A stretch of 64,000 nt of DNA from Paulinella micropora (taxonomy: Eukaryota; Cercozoa; Imbricatea; Euglyphida). Made by a program: the position numbers and the translations under genes. The stretch is from the NCBI GenBank assembly GCA_009731375.1, contig BJOX01000108.1:201769-265768 (forward strand). Reading direction: 5' to 3'. Positions 19,990 through 31,329 of the stretch are shown here, piece by piece (within the stretch, counting starts at the first letter, position 1; every line of letters begins with the position of its first letter). Below the pieces are notes generated by a model that saw nothing but the letters and a program-made list of their open reading frames with translations, did not search any database and had not been told where the DNA came from.

Positions 19990-20104
19990 TGCCTGGAGGC
20001 TGTTCTAATCAATGTATTCTAATGAGTTATATCCCTCTCCAGTGCTTTTTTACTAATAAAACATAAATATATTGTCTGATGTGAGTGTGTGCCGTGTTGA
20101 TTTA

Positions 20105-20126
20105 GGAGAGGTGAGCGGGTAGGCAG
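20105..20126. promoter_or_regulatory. Conserved GC-rich box, right end of A
   Basis: GAGAGGTGAGCGGGTAGGCA within this stretch recurs exactly at 55236-55257 in element C, about 115 bases from the conserved hairpin in both. The surrounding noncoding DNA is much less conserved. Role unknown. Confidence 0.6.
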
Positions 20127-20151
20127 GCACCAAACAACATAATTAAGACAA

Positions 20152-20608
20152 TTATACATTATTATTTTCTATTCTCTTTTGATATGTATTCCATTCAAAT
20201 AATACATCTTCAAAAGATTTTCCGTTTTCGATCAAATTTCTGGCATAGTCGTCTTCGTTTAAAGATAATATCTGTTTCTTTGCTAGAAGCCAACTATCAA
20301 GCAACTTCATTTCTTTCTTATTATTATCCTCATTTCTCTTTCTCTTTCGTTTTGCTTTATTTATTTCTTCCTTCCTTTTATTGTTCTCTTCAATAACTTC
20401 CAATCTTTCGTCAACTGAATTTAAGCGAGAGTATAATTCATCTATTTTTGTTTTCTATTTCACTTTTTTTATTCTTCTGTATTTTAATTTTATCTTCAAT
20501 CATTCTGTTATTTCTTTTGACTACTGATTCTGATTTGTCTTCATAATATTCATCCCAATCCTTAGTCTCCTCCCTACTCAATTCATCAACACTCTCGCTG
20601 TCGCTCAT
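20152..20608 (-). pseudogene. Terminal-repeat-linked charged protein, frameshifted
   Basis: The ATG at 20608 (MSDSESVDELSREETKDWDE) lies at the inner edge of the right terminal repeat. Its first ~20 codons resemble those of the gene at 4011, showing that the repeat reaches into both genes. The frame breaks near 20445. The rest is a long K/E/R/N-rich coiled coil (EENNKRKEEINKAKRKRKRN) ending at 20152. In element C the gene at 55329-55715 occupies the same place. Coiled-coil scaffold or terminal DNA-binding roles are possible; nothing in the sequence decides. Confidence 0.6.
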
Positions 20609-20935
20609 CTCTTTGAATGAATGAAAGAAGTCCAAAAATGACAAGAAATGCGAAAACAAAAAAACGTTTTTCTGTGAGGTGCGTGAGCGGTTTCTTCTTC
20701 CTTTTATTCGTGATTTGATATTTTATTTTTCCTTTTTTTCATTGGTTGCTCCTACTTCACCTTTTTTCCAGATATTCTCTCAAGTCGGATGTGTATATTT
20801 TTATGAGTGTGATTGATGCGAAAGTGTGCGATGAAGTTCTCATAGATGAATGGGAAGGGTGCTCGCGCTCGGTTTTCTGTGTCGCGGGTTCAATTCCCAC
20901 TCGTATCGGGAACTTGCGCTATTTTTATTTTTTTT
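20609..20935. repeat. Right inverted terminal repeat of element A
   Basis: Inverted counterpart of 3722-4010. Matching blocks in order from the inside: CGTTTTTCT, TTGGTTGCTCCTACTTCACC, TTCTCTCAAGTCGGATGTGT, CATAGATGAATGGGAAGGGT and GCGGGTTCAATTCCCA. Part of it (TTTTTTCCAGAT...GGATGTGTAT...TTTTATG) is also found at 55859-55905 in element C, just before the gap, so the two element types share terminal sequence. Confidence 0.85.
20836..20935 (+). ncRNA. Pol III-type unit in the right terminal repeat
   Basis: A-box-like TAGATGAATGGG (20843-20854), B-box-like GGGTTCAATTCCC (20886-20898), and T runs (T5 then T8) at ~20922-20935. The same three signals occur in the left repeat in mirror orientation, so both units point out of the element. 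The anticodon arm and acceptor stem do not pair well, so it is tRNA-like at most. Confidence 0.42.
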
Positions 20936-21900
20936 AAATTCTATTCTTTTATTTACCAACTTTCAATACAGAGCACATTTTTTTTTTGGAAAAAGATAAG
21001 GGGGCTCAGGACACCACGAAAAAATAAGAAAAGGGGGATAAGGATGCTTAGTATTAATAGTTTGCGAAAAAGTGCGATTTTCTAGTTTTGCTAGTTTATG
21101 TTGATTAATAGGAGAGCGAAATATGGCGAAATGAGTTAAATTTATGTATATGAATATAAAGATAAGTGTCCTATAGTACCTATAGTAGTGGACTCAGGCA
21201 CAGGCAAACGATTAACTGACCATACGCTCGTACTCGAGCGGTTGCGCACGGCGTTGACTGTCTTCAGTTGCCTGACCATGTGTTCCTTCACAACAAAAAA
21301 AGGCAAGAGAAAATGAAAAAGCAAGAAAAAAAGGTGAGAAGTTGTGAAGACAGGAACACATAGTTACATCCACGTGTGAGTTTGTTTGCAAGAGCAGATT
21401 AGGCAAACATAACTGCGACAAGTTTGGAAACATGGAGACAGTTTGTGAGTTGTGTCTGAGGGAGATAGCGATTTTCGAAGGAGATAAAACGGGAGATGGT
21501 TTTTTGACTGGAGATAGGAAGTGTTTTTTTGAAGAGCAGGGGGCGGCCGGCTGATGCTGGAAAAAAACACGTAAAGTACGTCATTTTTGCAACTTCGACG
21601 CGCCAAAAAAAGATTTGTTAACGAGTTGTAGGTCGTCAAAAAAGTATCTCCCATTTATCTCCAAGAACCTCCAACCTGCCTCTCATGTCTGCGGACTCGA
21701 ATATTCCAAGTATTTCAGTCGGAGGTACTGAAATCTACAGCAGATATGTGTCACAGATGTATTGGTTGATTTTTTTTTTGCTGCTTTTTGTTATGCCAGC
21801 TCCTGTGGAGTGGGAAGTCGGCATCGCGTCGAACAGACACCTGTTGGCGCATTTTCTTTTGGGCGCACTCTGGCAGCTACCACCTCTCACCTTGTCAACG
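20936..21900. other. Intergenic DNA without recognised genes
   Basis: Mixed-composition DNA next to element A. Short open frames occur on both strands, but none has recognisable motifs or homology to other parts of the window. It runs into CT repeats at 21901. Confidence 0.6.
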
Positions 21901-21915
21901 AAAACCACTCTCTCT

Positions 21916-21958
<43 letters not shown>

Positions 21959-22222
21959 CTTCTCTCTCTTTCTCTCTCTCTCTCCTTCTCTCTCTCCCCC
22001 CCCCCCCCCCCCCCCCCCCCCNNNNNNNNNNNNNNNNNNNNNNNNNNNNNNNNNNNNNNNNNNNNNNNNNNNNNNNNNNNNNNNNNNNNNNNNNNNNNNN
22101 NNNNNNNNNNNNNNNNNNNNNNNNNNNNNNNNNNNNNNNNNNNNNNNNNNNNNNNNNNNNNNNNNNNNCCCCCCCCCCCCCCCCTCTCTCTCTCTGTCTC
22201 TCTCTCTCTCTCTCTCTCCTTA
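21901..22222. repeat. (CT)n microsatellite with poly-C runs around a 147-base gap
   Basis: CT dinucleotide repeats lead into poly-C (to 22021), then N (22022-22168), then poly-C and CT again. The gap sits inside the poly-C run, an expected sequencing failure point. Confidence 0.95.
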
Positions 22223-22363
22223 GTCGTCGGCGTCGTCAACAACAACAACAACATCATACATACATACATGCATACATACATAAAATACATGCATAACATA
22301 CATACATACATACATATACTCTCTCTCTCCCTCTCTCTCTTAGTCGTCGGCGTCGTCAACAAT

Positions 22364-22394
<31 letters not shown>

Positions 22395-22772
22395 TACATA
22401 CATACATACATACATATGTACATACATACACATATACATATATACATACACATATACATATATACATACATACATACATGCATAAATACATACATACATC
22501 TGTACATATGTACATATACATATATACATACGTACATACATACATACATACATACATGCATACATACATACATACATACACATACATACATTACATACAT
22601 TACATACATACATACATACATACACACATACACACATGCATATATGCATATATGCATACAATGATACATACATATATACATACATACATGCATACATACA
22701 TGTCATACCTACATGTCATACATACATACATACGTACATACATACATACATACATACATACATGCATACGTC

Positions 22773-22823
<51 letters not shown>

Positions 22824-22916
22824 GTACTACTACTACTACTACTACTACTAGTACTACTACTACTACTACTACTACCATTACTATTACTACTACTGCTACT
22901 ACTACTAGTAACAATA
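22223..22916. repeat. Compound microsatellite: (CAA)n, (CATA)n, (TAC)n
   Basis: TAGTCGTCGGCGTCGTCAAC followed by CAA repeats occurs twice (~22220 and ~22340), each after a CT tract. Then come imperfect CATA repeats (~22392-22770) and TAC repeats (~22771-22905). Long open frames here are translations of the repeats. Confidence 0.95.
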
Positions 22917-23355
22917 ATTAGTTAAAAATTTAATATTAAATTATTTGAATTTTTTGAATTTTTTGAAAATAAAATATAATAAAATCATTATATTTTATAA
23001 AAGTAAAAAAAAATTACTTGCATAAAAAACTGCAAGTATTTGTGTTAGACTTGCAACTTGAAAGTGGCAAAAAACTCCTTGCGTAAACAATAGTTAACAG
23101 TCACGTTACCAAATATTCAAATTTTGAACATAATTTTTAAATAAAATATCATGATAAAATCATTTTAGTTTATCAATTTAAAATATATATAAATATGATT
23201 TTATGGAAAAAAACAAGCAAGAACGAGTCACGAGTCGGGAAAGTGTGGGAGATAGACTAAGCCAGGTAACTGACCTTTTAACGGTTAGAAAATTTGAAAA
23301 TTCAAAAAATTTCAACAAAAGTGATTGAAATAATCAAAATCTACCCTAATATTTT
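22917..23355. other. AT-rich noncoding DNA
   Basis: A/T-rich DNA with short direct repeats such as TTGAATTTTTTGAATTTTTT. No gene or viral motif is visible. The left end of element B should lie in or after this stretch, but I found no terminal repeat. Confidence 0.5.
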
Positions 23356-23612
23356 ATCTTTTCAATAAAATTAAAGTATATCTGAGTAGTATAGGGTCGC
23401 ACTTCAGGAAAGATTTTCAGTGCAGTTTCACTAGAGAAACCACACTAAGAGCAGTTATTCATTTTTAAGGCTAAGAGCTGTTATTCATTTTTAAGGCTAT
23501 CTTTTCAATAAAATCAAAGTATATCTGAGTAGTATAGGGTCGCACTTCAGGACAGATTTTCAGTGCAGTTTCACTAGAGAAACCACACTAAGAGCCGTTA
23601 TACATTTTTAAG
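23356..23612. repeat. Two-copy tandem repeat, 143-bp period
   Basis: ATCTTTTCAATAAAATTAAA starts at 23356 and its near copy at 23499. Each unit contains GTATAGGGTCGCACTTCAGG and GTTTCACTAGAGAAACCACA. The first unit also has an internal repeat of GTTATTCATTTTTAAGGCT. It lies immediately before the first gene of element B. Confidence 0.85.
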
Positions 23613-23683
23613 ACAGACAAAATAAATAAAAAGTGCTATCTGTAAATAATTATTATTTAAATAAATAAAATAAAGACACATAT

Positions 23684-24145
23684 ATGATGACAAACGAAGA
23701 CACACAAGCAAAGCGTTGTGACGGGGCAAAGCCCCTCGCACAGAGATTTAGAATGTTTAGAGGTTGTGTTATGGTAAAGAATAACGAAAAGGGACCAGTG
23801 GTAAAAGTTCAATGGAGAGAAGGAGGAAAGGTTATGTGTAAGAGCTTCTGCATCGGAAAGAAAAAATCAAAAGAGCAAGCACTGGAAGAAGCAAAGAAAT
23901 ATCACGAGGAAAATATAATACCTAAATACGAGGAATGGAAAATTAATTACGATAAAGAAACAAGAATAATCAAAAAAGAAAAGAAGAAAATTTGGAAGCA
24001 TAAAGATTTTAAGTGTGAATTTGGTGCTGAAATACATAATGGAAACAAAGGGCGACATATGAAATCAAATAGACACAATCAAAAAGGTTTGTCCGCGGGA
24101 ACCACTGAATTTCTATTTAAAGACAAGGAGGAGCCTTATATATAG
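23684..24145 (+). CDS. AP2/ERF-like DNA-binding protein with degenerate C2H2 finger
   Basis: Intact 153-codon frame (MMTNEDTQAKRCDGAK). Residues ~25-75 (GCVMVKNNEKGPVVKVQW, CKSFCIGKKKSKEQALEEA) resemble the AP2-type three-strand-plus-helix domain found in phage endonucleases, integrases and large DNA viruses. The C-terminus KCEFGAEIHNGNKGRHMKSN resembles the short viral C-x-C...H...H finger, but the second Cys is Phe here, so zinc binding is doubtful. It lies 95 bases upstream of the polymerase on the same strand, and so is probably the first gene of element B. Assignment is by eye. Confidence 0.6.
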   Translation: MMTNEDTQAKRCDGAKPLAQRFRMFRGCVMVKNNEKGPVVKVQWREGGKVMCKSFCIGKKKSKEQALEEAKKYHEENIIPKYEEWKINYDKETRIIKKEKKKIWKHKDFKCEFGAEIHNGNKGRHMKSNRHNQKGLSAGTTEFLFKDKEEPYI

Positions 24146-24240
24146 GGCACATACGAGGCCACGAGGGGACGACCGATTGAGACAGACAAATATTTTAACT
24201 TTATAAAATTATATTTTCCTTAATATACAATTATCTAATA

Positions 24241-27200
24241 TGGAGACATACACGTATAACGGCAAGGTCTACAGGTTGGATAGATTAAGGGAATATAAGA
24301 TAAATTACGAAATCAAGTCTGTCAGGGGTCGGGATCATGTGTTCTATATATCAAACCGAAGGTAAGGGGGTATAAAATTGATACACCGACAGCCCAAAAC
24401 TACTTGAACCAAGTAAGGAGCGCAGTGTATTTTGAGCACCATGCTATACCAATAGCGCCACCTTTACCTACGGTTGAAGAGAAAAAAGAACTGAAAGAAA
24501 ATCTAAGAGACCTGTTGAGGTATGGTAATTACGATATCATAAGGGACGACAGCAAGGAACACGAACTAGGAATAAATGAAAGCAGATATGTGGTAAGAGT
24601 TAACGGCAACTTCCGATCATTTACGATGCGCGATGTGATAAGATTTATTGAGATTGTATTGAACGACTTTGTAAAACGGCAAGCACCACAAGATAAGGTT
24701 AGCCTAGGTATTGAGTTTGTGGATTACTATGGAAAGGTATCAACAGGCTTACATAAAGTTAATCAAATCTCGGTTGAAAAAGTTTTAGAAAGATTGTCGG
24801 CAATATTTCAAAGCAACGAAAGTCTTTATATGGACGAGAACGGCATAAACTTTGATAAATTAAAATATGTGTTGAAATCTGTTAAAATGCCGACGGGCGG
24901 AACAAGCCTACAGGTTTTGAACAAACTAGATATATACAGAAAGAAAGGAGTAATCTGTATTACTAACAGCGATAACTTATGCTTAGCACGAGCAATCGTT
25001 GTAGTAAAGTCAAAAATGGAAAAACATCAAAAATTCTCACAAATTATGCGAGGCTTTACACGATGAAGCAAAAGTCATTAAGGATGTGTGTGGGATACCA
25101 GAAATTAATACATTCGCTAATTACATTAAATACAATCTGGTTATTGTTGAATTCCCTGACAAAATCGTATAAAACAGATCTACTTGATGCGAACGGCGAA
25201 CGGCTGACTAACCTTTACATTCTAAAGACTGAAGGACATTACGATGCCATAACTAACATGAAGTCTATGCTTGGAAAGGAAAACTTCTGTGAGTTGTGTC
25301 TAAAGGGATACCAAAAAAGACACGCATGTAAAGCCAAATGTAGTATCTGCGAAACCAAGGGATGTAAGGGAATAAACGACAAGAGCCAGTGGAAAGAATG
25401 TGAGCAGTGTAATAGAAAGTTTCCAAACACTGAATGCTTCAATAACCACAAGACTAGCACCTGCGATGTTAAAGCGAAATGTAAGACGAGCGGGCTGTGT
25501 TATAGAAAGAAAGACCAGCACAAATGCGGTTATGCAAAATGCCGAAATTGTAAGGAACTGAAGCAACTTGAACACCAATGTGAAATAGCCAAAAAAGAAA
25601 TCCTACCGCCGTCAGAGCAATACATATTCTTTGACTTTGAAGCGACACAGGACACAGGCGAGCACATTGTTAATCATGCTGAAAGGCAGTATTTTGATGC
25701 AAAGGAACCGCCTGTAATTCACAAGAGCATTCAAGATTTCTGTAATTTGGCTTTTGACCCTAAGCACAGCAATTTTACATTTATCGCACACAATGCCCGC
25801 GGTTATGATTGTCAGTTTATTCTTAAGTGGTTGGTTGATAATGGGCAAACTCCATTTGTAATCTATGAAGGTGGTAAGATTATGATGATGACACTTAAGA
25901 AGTATCGCTTCATAGATAGCCTAAGTTTTCTTACGATGCCATTGTCAGACTTTCCAAAGACATTCGGGCTTACGGAACTTAAGAAAGGTTTCTTTCCACA
26001 CTTCTTCAATACGGCGAAAAATAAAAACTATGTTGGGGTAATGCCACATAAAAAACATTAGGGCTACGACACGATGCGAGGAGATAAACGAAAGGAATTT
26101 CTTGAATGATATGATGAACAAGTGAAAGCACATAGCCAATTCGATATGGCGAAGGAAATCGCGGAGTATTGTCATTCAGATGTTGATATACTAAGGAAGG
26201 GTTGTATAGATTTTAGAAACCAGTTTCTAGAGTTTGGTATTGACCCCCTTTCAATATACAACCATAGCGAGTTGTGTTATGGCTCTGTATCGTGCTAAGT
26301 TTATGCCAGAGAATTCAATTGCGATATTGAAAGCGGAAAAACAAAACAGGATGACTTCTAGGGCTTGTGTAGAATGGCTAGCATACAGAAGCAGGCTAGA
26401 CAAAACCGATATTAAGCACGCATTCAACGGAGGTGAAAAAATGTTTCAACTCGGACAATCTCGTGTGTATGTAGATGGCTGGGACGAGAAAAACAAAACC
26501 GCTTATGAGTTTTACGGGTGTCCTTGGCACGGATGTCAGAAATGTTGGAATAGCAATGCTCTGAATGTGAAGAAGAATAAGACAATGGGCGAACTATACA
26601 AGGAAACAATCAGAAGAGAAAGACAACTTAACGAACAAGCAAAAGTAATAAGTATCTGGGAGTGTGAATGGAGCCTGATGAAAACCAGTGAAAGACTGGC
26701 AGAGGATACAAACGAACGAATTACTGAACAAGAAGGACTAAACCCACGAGAGGCGATGTTTGGAGGTAGAGTGAATGCTCTGAAATTATATTGGAAATCA
26801 CGACATGATAATGAGTATGCGAAATATATTGACATATGCTCACTTTATCCGACCGTGATGTATTACGACCTTTATCCAAGCGGGCGCCATATCATAATAC
26901 GGCCTAACAACGAGGAGGAAAGAAAAAAAAATGAAAAAAAAAATATAAACAGAGAATATTTCGGAGTGGCTAAGGTTAAGATGTTACCGCCGAGAGGCTT
27001 ACTACACCCAGTCTTACCGAAGGCAGACAGAGGTAAGATGATGTATTACTTATGCGATAAGTGCGGAATGACTGAGCAACACGGCGAATGTAAGCACGCA
27101 GATAAAGAACGAGCAATAACGGGCACATGGGCAACTCCAGAAATTTACAAGGCCTTAGACAAAGGGTATAAGTTGATAAAAGTATATGAAGTATGGCACT

Positions 27201-28216
27201 GGAAAGAACAAAGCAGTAGCCTATTCAAAGAATACATAAAGACATTCTTGAAAGTAAAACAAGAGTCCAGTGGATACCCCGCAGGATGTAATACGGAAGC
27301 AGAAAAACAAAATTACATAAACAGCATGGAAATCAAATGGGAGTTAAGATGGATGAAAGCAAAATATTCAAAAGCGAAGGACGGCGAGCAGTGTCTAAGT
27401 TGTGCTTGAACTCTTTATGGGGAAAGTTTGGACAGAAACAAAATAAAACACAGAACAAAATGATAAAGGATAAAGAAACTTTATACAAATTATTGAATGA
27501 TAAATCAGTGGATAATATAAATATTAAGATAATAAACGACCAAATTATAGAAGCCAGTTATGATTTAAAACAGGACGCGGTGAGCGACCCGATTATAACA
27601 AATATTGTAGTTGCTTTATTTACTATCTGCCACGCGAGAATGAGACTTTACAATATGATGGACATATTAGGCAATAGGATATTGTATTATGACACAGACA
27701 GCGTAATATATACGACAAACAAAGAAATTAATCAGGCAGATGTAGAGACAGGCGATTTACTGGGAGATTGGACTGATGAATTAAAAGGAGCGAAAATAAA
27801 AAACTTTGTGGGAGGCGGTCCGAAATGTTATGGAATCAATACTTATTAGATAATGGTAAAGCCAGTATGAAAGTAAAAGGGTTTAGTATGAACTATGAAA
27901 CGAAAAAAGCGTTGAATTTACCAAATATGTTAAGTGTGATAAGTTGCGGGCTAAGTACTACGAACACTGAATTATTTGAGAATGGTAAAATGAACTGGCT
28001 GAATTGTTGGAGACTGATGAAGAATTACGGATTGCTAAGCGAATTGAGAAGTCTGGAAAAGTAGTTATAATAGAAAACAACAAGATAACGCGAGACAAAC
28101 AAAAGAAAAAAATAACGAGCGAATACTTAGAAAAGATATTTAGTTTTACATATACGAAAAGACAAGTTATCGGTATTGTAGAGAATGCGATTGAAACTAG
28201 ACCTTTTGGATATTAA
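24241..28216 (+). pseudogene. Protein-primed family B DNA polymerase (Polinton/adintovirus type), full length but broken
   Basis: Second polymerase of the window, with its N-terminus: ATG at 24241 (METYTYNGKVYRLDRLREYK). Cys-rich zinc-binding region at 25285-25590. Exonuclease motifs FFDFEATQDTG (~25629), AHNARGYDCQF (~25789) and YCHSDVDIL (~26169). Polymerase motifs DICSLYPTVMYYDLYP (~26831), KLCLNSLWGKFGQ (~27399) and YYDTDSVIY (~27687). C-terminus ETRPFGY. Breaks: frameshifts near 24365, 25060, 25170, 26245, 27340, 27835 and 28010, and stops at 26059 and 26107. All catalytic motifs survive in separate frames. It is a sister copy of 2-3663 and the best guide to that copy's damage. Confidence 0.92.
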
Positions 28217-28329
28217 AAATATTTAGTATAACAAAAACAATATAGTTTTTGGTTATGAAGTCGAACTTCATAATTTTTTATAAATAATTAATTTTTTCCA
28301 TAAATTTTTTTACCAGTCTATATAGAACA

Positions 28330-28617
28330 ATGACTACCCTTACTAGACTATGCGAGAAGTTTGAACAACTTTCAATTGAGAAGAATAAAGAATTCTTTTC
28401 AGTAAAAGATGTACAAAAAATAATTGATGATCAAATTAAGGCAATTGAAAAAAGTAGAGAAGGGAAGCCAAAGGATATTTTTCCGTTTGGTAAATATCGC
28501 GGGAAGAAGGTTTCAGACATCGCTTTAATTGATAAGCCATACTTTGAATGGGTTCAAAAGCAACCTTGGTTTGAGAAATTTACAAACATTAAGACGGAAG
28601 TAAAAAAATATATTTAA
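28330..28617 (+). CDS. ExoX-like C-terminal (DUF3820-type) small protein
   Basis: A 95-codon intact frame from the ATG at 28330. N-terminal helix TTLTRLCEKFEQLSIEK, then FPFGKYRGKKVSDIALIDKP and YFEWVQKQPWFEKF. The FGKYRGK...IDKPYFEW core is the signature of the ExoX-C/DUF3820 module found at the ends of DnaQ-type exonucleases and alone in viruses. It follows the polymerase by ~110 bases on the same strand, suggesting a replication or repair role. Bases upstream of the ATG (TTTTTACCAGTCTATATAGA) are still similar to coding sequence in the element A copy, where the frame continues 5' into the terminal repeat. Confidence 0.72.
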   Translation: MTTLTRLCEKFEQLSIEKNKEFFSVKDVQKIIDDQIKAIEKSREGKPKDIFPFGKYRGKKVSDIALIDKPYFEWVQKQPWFEKFTNIKTEVKKYI

Positions 28618-28647
28618 TAAAAATTAATATTTACTTTATATATATCA

Positions 28648-29042
28648 ATGACTGACCTGAACACCAACAGGACTACTTAAACGAAATTGAAAAATGGAAC
28701 ATTGACAGCGAAATAAAAAAGCCAACAATTAAATGGACTAAACCTGACATTGTTTCTTTCTATGAACAATACAAGCCGAGGGACGACAATGTGAAAGTAG
28801 TTATTCCATTGGAGACCATAACGGACAACTCCAACGTAGTTGAAGACTCCAACGTAGTTGAAGATGCGACCTTCGGTCAGCACGAACCAAGCACACCTTT
28901 TAAGACAACTGATTTAAAAGAGACTGGTATCACTGAAATAAAGGCTAATGTGAGCGAAGCGTCACAACGTGGCGAAGCCACTTGTGTAGGTGAAGAGATA
29001 GAAGCAAAGAAAACCACTTGTAAAGAGTGTAAGAAAAAATGA
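28648..29042 (+). pseudogene. Conserved PLV protein with SEIKKPT...FYEQYKPR domain, early frameshift
   Basis: The ATG at 28648 (MTDLNTN) is followed by a one-base deletion near 28667. The other frame then continues with the family blocks SEIKKPTIKWTKPDIVSFYE, QYKPRDDNVKV and FKTTDLKETGITEIKANV, and ends with a Cys-rich tail TCKECKKK. It has a two-copy NVVEDSNVVED repeat absent from element A. The homologue in C (38603) is longer. Function unknown; its order after the ExoX-C gene is conserved with A. Confidence 0.65.
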
Positions 29043-29207
29043 GTTATCAGTTTCAATCGATGATGATAAATTTTGCGATGTGGCATGTGTGCTTTCATTT
29101 CTAGAAAAAAAAATGAAGAAATTAATGAAGTTAGAAAAAATAATCTCATCAAGTTCTTCAAAAAATCGTTAGTTATTTAAGAGGTCTTAGTTTAATTTTT
29201 TTTTGTT

Positions 29208-29985
29208 CTAAGGATCCTCTAACCAAGTAAAATCATACTGAATACTTATAGTCTGATTTGTAGTAGCCTGTCCTGTTATCGTCAGTCTGTCGCTAGGCAA
29301 CATATCATCTAAATCATAATCATTAAAATCTATGCTTTGAGCATCATTCGTATTAACAAATACAACGGCAATAGTATTTCCACCAGCAATAGTAGCGGTA
29401 GTATCAAACGAAACCAGACTTGCATTAGCATTGTGTTCAGCATAGACAGCACCAGTAAGGGTAGCATTTTTTATTACTTTAATGATTACACCAGATTTAC
29501 CATCAGTGTTTAAGATATTTAGCCGTCTAGGATAAACTATACTATAATTAGTAAGAGCACCGCCTGCTGTAGTTGCATTATTTCTCATAGCAAAAGCATG
29601 TGTCGCTACATTTGTCGTATTGGCGGTTCTATCATAAATAAACGGAATACCCCTTATAATTTCTATTCCTTCAATGAAGCATCCAACACTAGCAACTTTC
29701 GGCTACAACTGCACCAATATTTGTTATATAAGCGGTGAAAGGTAAAGTAGTATTATTAAATGTCGTTAAAGTTTGTGTGTTAGCATAACGAATGGCATGA
29801 ACCATTTGAAAATCTCCAGTATTCGGATTTTCAATATAGAAAGACAGAAATTTAATTTGAAATACATTACCCTTGCTAAAATCAATGGCGGGTAAGTATG
29901 TTTTTCCATCCGCCTTATCAACATTCCAAGTTGTTTGCGAATAAGCATTAATAGCCGCCCCTCCTCGGTTGTGATATATTCTCAT
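29208..29985 (-). pseudogene. Truncated and frameshifted beta-rich surface protein
   Basis: The C-terminal ~260 residues of the family whose intact member is 51708-52943. Frames 29985-29689 (MRIYHNRGGAAINAYSQTTW, SFYIENPNTGDFQMVHAIRY) and 29588-29208 (LTGAVYAEHNAN, TFTWLEDP-type end) are separated by a shift near 29640. The 5' end is lost where satellite DNA begins at ~29990, so element B is broken off inside this gene. Confidence 0.72.
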
Positions 29986-30000
29986 TACTCCATTTCCACT

Positions 30001-30660
30001 ATGGGGACGAAAATGCTGATTCTATCGTAAAACTGATTAAACACGATAATTGACGGGAATCGGGTCTACATGCGATGCCATCGCATATATGCGATGCAAT
30101 CACTTTGATGATGCAATCACACTTTTACGTTGACGATAGAATCAGTTTATGATGCAATCACACTTTTACGTTGACGATTAAATCACACATAGACGATAGA
30201 ATCAGTTTATGATGCAATCACACTTTTACGTTGACGATAAAATCACACATTGACGCAAGAATTGGTTGACGATGGCATCACCTATTTGATGATGGCATCG
30301 CCTATTTGATGATCCAGTCACATTTTAGATTCTAACTATTTACGATGCCATCATCTATTTAATGATCCAGTCACATATTAAACCACGCTATTTACGATGC
30401 CATCATCTATTTGATGATGTCATCATCTAATATGTGATCCGGTTGTATATTAAATCGTCATCTATTGATGATGGCATCATCTATTTTGTGATCCGGTTGT
30501 ATATTAAATTGATGATGACATCATCTATTTGATGATGGCATCATCTATTTTGTGATCCGGTTGTATATTAAATTGATGATGGCATCATCTATTTGATGAT
30601 GGAATCATCTATTTGATGATGCCATCATCTATTGATGATCTTATCATCTATATTTCCAGG
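30001..30660. repeat. Degenerate satellite of GATGATGxCATCATCTATTT units
   Basis: About 20- to 22-base units, each nearly self-complementary (GATGATG / CATCATC), are repeated with drift: GATGCAATCACACTTTTACG-type units first, then GATGATGGCATCATCTATTT units and a TTGTGATCCGGTTGTATATT variant. It starts right at the truncated end of element B. Confidence 0.85.
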
Positions 30661-31329
30661 CTTTGCAAGCAATGTGTTTTTACATTGAAAACTCAACAAA
30701 CGCTTATACTCCTTGCCCTTCCTTAGTACTTTATCCCAACTCGCTCCTGTAAGCTTTCTAGGACAGCCCAGTGCATCAATATGGCAAAACCAATCCTCGA
30801 ACACCTCCAAATCTCTGTCTAAGTATGAGCCATCCAATGTGGCAGTATATGCATCATACATAAGCGAGTCTAAAAATAGATGACTTGCAGGGCATACCTC
30901 GGAATCCCGCATCAGGATTTCCAAAAAGTGCTCAACGTGCATATTAACAATTTTGCAAGTAACATTGTCTTTTTCGTCGGACGGATGTAAATACGAGACC
31001 AGGTACATAAGTCGTGGCCAATCTTTCACGTCCGGCAGCAAGTACATTTCACCCCTTAACTTCGACAGACATTTAACCTAATACATGACCAAATATGCAT
31101 TACGAGCAGTGCCACAGAGATCAATTTTATACCTCAGTTTTTTTTCGGGTTTGAAACTCGACGCAGAGCTGGAACTCGACAAAGAGCTGGAACTCGACGC
31201 AGTAGGAGCAGCAGCAGCATCAGCAGTAGTAGTAGCAGCAGCAGCATCAGCAGTAGTAGTAGTAGTAGTAGTAGCAGCAGCAGCAGCAGTAGTAGCCGTG
31301 CCCGTTGCTGCGGCGTTTGATGATACCAC
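30625..31329 (-). pseudogene. Possible host gene fragment, interrupted by an in-frame TAG
   Basis: Two minus-strand frames (31329-31078 and 31047-30625) are in the same phase and separated only by one TAG at 31080-31078. The upstream part is an A/T/S-rich low-complexity run encoded by the AGC/AGT repeat. The downstream 140 codons look like ordinary coding sequence (LMYLVSYLHPSDEKDN, HFLEILMRDSEVCPASHLF, EDWFCHIDALGCPRKLTG). The last codons run into the satellite. I recognise no family. It could be a pseudogene or an exon; no viral homologue is present in the window. Confidence 0.4.

Noticed and set aside
20828-20910. A complete tRNA gene in the right terminal repeat
   Set aside because: A and B boxes are good, but the acceptor and anticodon stems do not pair; kept only as a pol III-type unit.
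21142-21654. Overlapping minus-strand frames in the region right of element A
   Set aside because: Short, overlapping, without conserved motifs or coding-like composition; no feature called.
22223-22916. Long open frames on both strands ([12 protein letters not shown], poly-Leu, poly-Tyr)
   Set aside because: They are translations of CATA and TAC microsatellites in all phases and have no coding character.
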